Assembly: GCF_000292915.1 (NCBI RefSeq)
Contig: NC_018514.1
Location: 1,550,001 to 1,614,000, forward strand
DNA from: Burkholderia cepacia GG4
GTDB taxonomy: Bacteria; Pseudomonadota; Gammaproteobacteria; Burkholderiales; Burkholderiaceae
Length of the DNA stretch: 64,000 nt
Direction: 5' to 3'
Below, one piece after another: positions 61,509 through 64,000 of this stretch; positions within the stretch are counted from its first letter, which is position 1, and each line of letters begins with the position of its first letter. The notes under the pieces are model-generated. The model worked only from the letters and a program-made list of their open reading frames with translations. It ran no database searches and was not told the origin of the DNA. The translations under genes and the position numbers were made by a program.

Positions 61509-62942
61509 TCAGGAGGCGCACGCACATATCGTGGCAAGCCTGCCTACATTGACAACCGCCTGTTCAACTCGATTCGACCACGGACTACTAAAATTCAGCC
61601 GGATGAAGTTCCGGTAGTTGTCCGTGATCGAGAACATATAGCCCGGCCCGATCGTGATGCCCTGCTCCAGCGCGAGCTGGTACAGGCGCATCGCGTCGAC
61701 CTGCGCCGGCAACTCGACCCACATCACGTAGCCGCCCGCCGGGCTCGATATCCGCGTACCTTCCGGAAAAAACCGCGACACCATCGCACGCATCAGGTTC
61801 GCCTGCTGTGCATACGCCTTGCGCAAGCGCCGCAGGTGATGCCCGTAACCGTCGCGCTCGAGAAACTCGGCAATGGCAAGCTGCGGCAGCGATGGCGTCG
61901 CAAGCGTGTTCAGGAATTTCAGCTTCTCGACCTGATCGCGATACCGGCCCGGTAACGCCCAGCCGATCCGGTAAGCCGCCGTCAGGCTCTTCGAGAACGA
62001 CGCGCAATGCAGCACGATCCCGTTGCGGTCATAAGACTTCAGCGTGCTCGGATGCGACTCGCCAAAATACAGTTCGTTGTACACGCCGTTTTCGATGATC
62101 GGCATGTCGATCCTGGTTGCGAAGTCAACCAGTTCGCGCTTGCGCTCGTCGGGCATCTGGAAGCCGAGCGGGTTCTGGAAGTTCGGCATCACCATGCACG
62201 CGGCGATCGGCTGCGACTTCGCGATCGCCGCCAGCGCCGCGATGTCGATCCCGTATTCCGGATGCGTCGCGACTTCGATCGCCTTCATCCCCATCCGCTC
62301 GATCGCGTGCAGCATCGCGTAGAACGTGGGCGACTCCACCGCGATCGTGTCGCCCGGTTTCGCGACCGCTTGCAGGCACAGGTTGATCGCCTCCGTCGCA
62401 CCGACCGTCACGATGATCTCGTTCGGATCGACCGACATCCCGTTTTCCAGGTAGCGCCGCGCAATCTGGCGAATCAGCCGCGGATGGCCCGGCGGCAGCC
62501 CGTCGGTCACACCCCACATCGACTTGTCGCGGCCGGCCGCATACGCGTAGCGGTTCAGCTTCTCAAACGGAAACAGGCTCGGGTCCGGATACGGCGAGCC
62601 GAGTGGCACTGCGTCATCCGTACCGATCGAGCGCAGCGTCGACAGCACGAGCCGGCTCATGTCGACCGACGACGAGATCGCGATCGGTTTAGTTGCATGA
62701 AGTTCGGGTAGTTGCCGCTTGGCATCCTCGTGACGCAGGTTCACGAAGTAACCGGATTGCGGACGGCTCTCCAGCAACCCGCGGCTTTCGAGCAGCAGGT
62801 ACGCATGCAGCACGGTCGTGATGCTGATCCGATGCTGTTGGCTTGCCTGCCGCACTGATGGAATTCGGTCGCCGTGTTCATACACACCACGTCGAATCAA
62901 TCTTTCGATATCGTTCGCGAGTTTCTCGTAAAGCACCGTCAC
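61509..62942 (-). CDS. MocR-type regulator (GntR HTH + PLP aminotransferase-like)
   Basis: About 477 residues if started at GTG 62942; GTG 62936 or TTG 62975 are alternatives. An N-terminal GntR winged helix (about 1-65: LYEKLANDIERLIRRGVYEHGDRIPSVRQASQQHRISITTVLHAYLLLESRGLL) is fused to a fold-type I aminotransferase domain. The PLP Lys is in CASFSKSLTAAYRIGW. The loop normally carrying the Asp that binds the PLP ring nitrogen (usually (E)DDVY) reads ENGVY here, so Asp is Asn. Such proteins usually regulate B6, GABA or taurine genes. It lies between the IS scar and the SDR gene. Confidence 0.88.
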   Translation of the reverse strand: MTVLYEKLANDIERLIRRGVYEHGDRIPSVRQASQQHRISITTVLHAYLLLESRGLLESRPQSGYFVNLRHEDAKRQLPELHATKPIAISSSVDMSRLVLSTLRSIGTDDAVPLGSPYPDPSLFPFEKLNRYAYAAGRDKSMWGVTDGLPPGHPRLIRQIARRYLENGMSVDPNEIIVTVGATEAINLCLQAVAKPGDTIAVESPTFYAMLHAIERMGMKAIEVATHPEYGIDIAALAAIAKSQPIAACMVMPNFQNPLGFQMPDERKRELVDFATRIDMPIIENGVYNELYFGESHPSTLKSYDRNGIVLHCASFSKSLTAAYRIGWALPGRYRDQVEKLKFLNTLATPSLPQLAIAEFLERDGYGHHLRRLRKAYAQQANLMRAMVSRFFPEGTRISSPAGGYVMWVELPAQVDAMRLYQLALEQGITIGPGYMFSITDNYRNFIRLNFSSPWSNRVEQAVVNVGRLATICACAS

Positions 62943-63042
62943 GAGTACTCCGCTGGCGTATCGACCGATTGCCAATCCGTGCGGCCGGCATGGCCTCTTG
63001 AGCTCGATCCTGGGGCTTCGTTAGTCAATCGAGCAAACAACG

Positions 63043-63837
63043 TCACGCAATGGTGTCCACGATACCGCCGTCCACGCGCAATGCCGCCCCCGTCGTTGCA
63101 GATGCCTGCATCGAGCACGCATAGACGACCATATTGGCGACTTCTTCCGTGGATGCCGCGCGCTGGATAATCGATGAACCACGCGTCGACATGACGAAAT
63201 CATGTGCCGCTTGTTCGATCGTCTTGCCTTCGTTCTTCGCGGTTTCAGCCAGCATTGCACGCACACCATCCGACATGGTCGGCCCGGGCAATACCGAATT
63301 GACGGTCACGCCGCTGCCAGCCGCGAACTTTGCAATGCCACGAGCAACGCCCAATTGCGCCGTCTTCGAAACACCATACGCCAGCATGTCCGGCGGGATG
63401 TTCAAGCCCGACTCGGATGACAGGAACACGACACGTCCCCACTTGCGATCCATCATACCTTTCAGATAGGCACGGGTCAGCCGCACACCGGACATGACGT
63501 TGGTCTGGAAGTACCGCTCCCACTCGTCGTCTTCGGTGCTGAACAGATCGCCCGGACCGAAGAAACCCAGGTTGTTCACGAGAATATCCGTGCTCGGAAC
63601 GCTCTTGACGAACGCGTCGATGCCCACGCGCGAGCTGAGATCGGCCGCGATCCCGCGCAGCTTCGCGTTGGGTACCGTCTCGCGAATCTTGGCGATGGCG
63701 CTATCAATGGCCTCTTGCGTCCGCCCGTTGATGATTGTGTCCGCGCCCGCGGCAGCCAAGCCGGTCGCAATTGCCAGGCCGATGCCACCTGCTGATCCGC
63801 TGACAACCGCAGTTTTACCGGACAGATCGATAATCAT
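63043..63837 (-). CDS. Short-chain dehydrogenase/reductase (SDR)
   Basis: 264 residues. Cofactor motif SGSAGGIGLAIATGLAAAGADTIINGR, NNLGFFGPGD (NNAG position), catalytic Ser of LSSESGLN, and YGVSKTAQLGVARGIAKF (YxxxK) are all present. The final residues DGGIVDTIA are standard. A classical SDR, NAD(P)H-dependent; substrate not recognisable. Upstream (63838-64000) is its promoter region with no other gene seen. In the same orientation as the MocR gene about 100 bp downstream. Confidence 0.9.
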   Translation of the reverse strand: MIIDLSGKTAVVSGSAGGIGLAIATGLAAAGADTIINGRTQEAIDSAIAKIRETVPNAKLRGIAADLSSRVGIDAFVKSVPSTDILVNNLGFFGPGDLFSTEDDEWERYFQTNVMSGVRLTRAYLKGMMDRKWGRVVFLSSESGLNIPPDMLAYGVSKTAQLGVARGIAKFAAGSGVTVNSVLPGPTMSDGVRAMLAETAKNEGKTIEQAAHDFVMSTRGSSIIQRAASTEEVANMVVYACSMQASATTGAALRVDGGIVDTIA

Positions 63838-64000
63838 TTTTCCACTCCTATAAAAACGAGCGTGCGTCGCTTCTGCGACGGACCAACGGACGCGCTCTTG
63901 ATTTGCATCCTGACTCGACGTTTTCTTACCTCGGTCAGCCGCCCTGCGCGCCGCCCTTCCAGGCGCACCGCACGGTTTGACCGAACGAAAGCGACTTCAA
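63838..64000. other. Right end of window, upstream of the SDR gene
   Basis: 163 bp to the window edge. Mixed composition; it contains an AGGAGTGGAAAA ribosome binding site region (complement of 63838-63849) for the SDR gene. No gene visible. Confidence 0.4.

Overview
This 64 kb window is a high-GC, gene-dense stretch whose genes have the strong third-position G/C bias and the gene content of a Burkholderia, most likely Burkholderia cepacia complex. The evidence is the Wsp-type signalling genes, a Tad/Flp pilus locus, many LysR regulators, TauD dioxygenases and MHS/DHA2/NCS transporters. The density of catabolic and transport genes with few housekeeping genes suggests a secondary replicon (inference). 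No rRNA, tRNA, CRISPR array or intact insertion sequence was seen. The only mobile-element trace is an IS3-type transposase fragment near 61.2-61.4 kb.

Layout. 0-1.4 kb: a DUF979/DUF969 membrane-protein pair, cut by the left edge. 1.7-6.9 kb: a small hypothetical gene, then wspF (CheB-type methylesterase) and wspR (diguanylate cyclase), facing a GAF-PAS-GGDEF-EAL protein; this is a cyclic-di-GMP block. 7-10.2 kb: LysR with a divergent isochorismatase-like hydrolase, a small hypothetical and a haloacid-dehalogenase-like gene. 10.3-15.6 kb: LysR divergent from an MHS transporter, mmsA and mmsB (valine/3-hydroxyisobutyrate catabolism); mmsA and mmsB are separated by five tandem 49-bp hairpin units, the most striking non-coding element here. 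15.7-16.8 kb: two small lipoproteins. 17-20.5 kb: NCS1 permease, hydantoin-racemase-like protein and LysR. 20.5-24.1 kb: AEC transporter, DHA2 exporter and LysR, followed by an 11-copy 9-bp tandem repeat. 24.4-28.4 kb: an orphan sulfonate-type binding protein, a DUF2591-like protein and two glycosyltransferases.

28.4-39.3 kb (minus strand, transcribed from right to left): a Tad/Flp pilus locus in the order flp, tadV, rcpC, rcpA, a CpaD-like lipoprotein gene, tadZ, a 0.5 kb atypical gap, tadA (short N-terminus), tadB, tadC, tadD, tadE, tadG. WspR and the GGDEF-EAL protein could feed into the same surface-attachment behaviour (inference).

40-46 kb: a sulfonate or sulfate-ester uptake and desulfonation operon with a binding protein, two permeases, an ATPase and two TauD-type dioxygenases. 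46-50.3 kb: a DppA-like binding protein, DUF427, a second orphan sulfonate-type binding protein and a glycolipid-binding-domain protein. 51-54.4 kb: LysR, a secreted hypothetical, and an iron-dependent alcohol dehydrogenase/maleylacetate reductase overlapping an antibiotic-biosynthesis-monooxygenase-like gene. 54.9-59.2 kb: NCS2 purine/pyrimidine permease, Nudix hydrolase, small hypotheticals, a DUF4382 lipoprotein and a 53-residue Cys-containing lipoprotein. 59.8-64 kb: a secreted endonuclease/exonuclease/phosphatase-fold protein, the IS3 scar, a MocR-type regulator with an altered cofactor site, and an SDR oxidoreductase.

The best candidates for something undescribed are the covarying hairpin array between mmsA and mmsB, each unit of which also carries a synonymous micro-ORF, and the nested alternative hairpins at 60,996-61,047. 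All identifications are from reading sequence and motifs; no database search was run.
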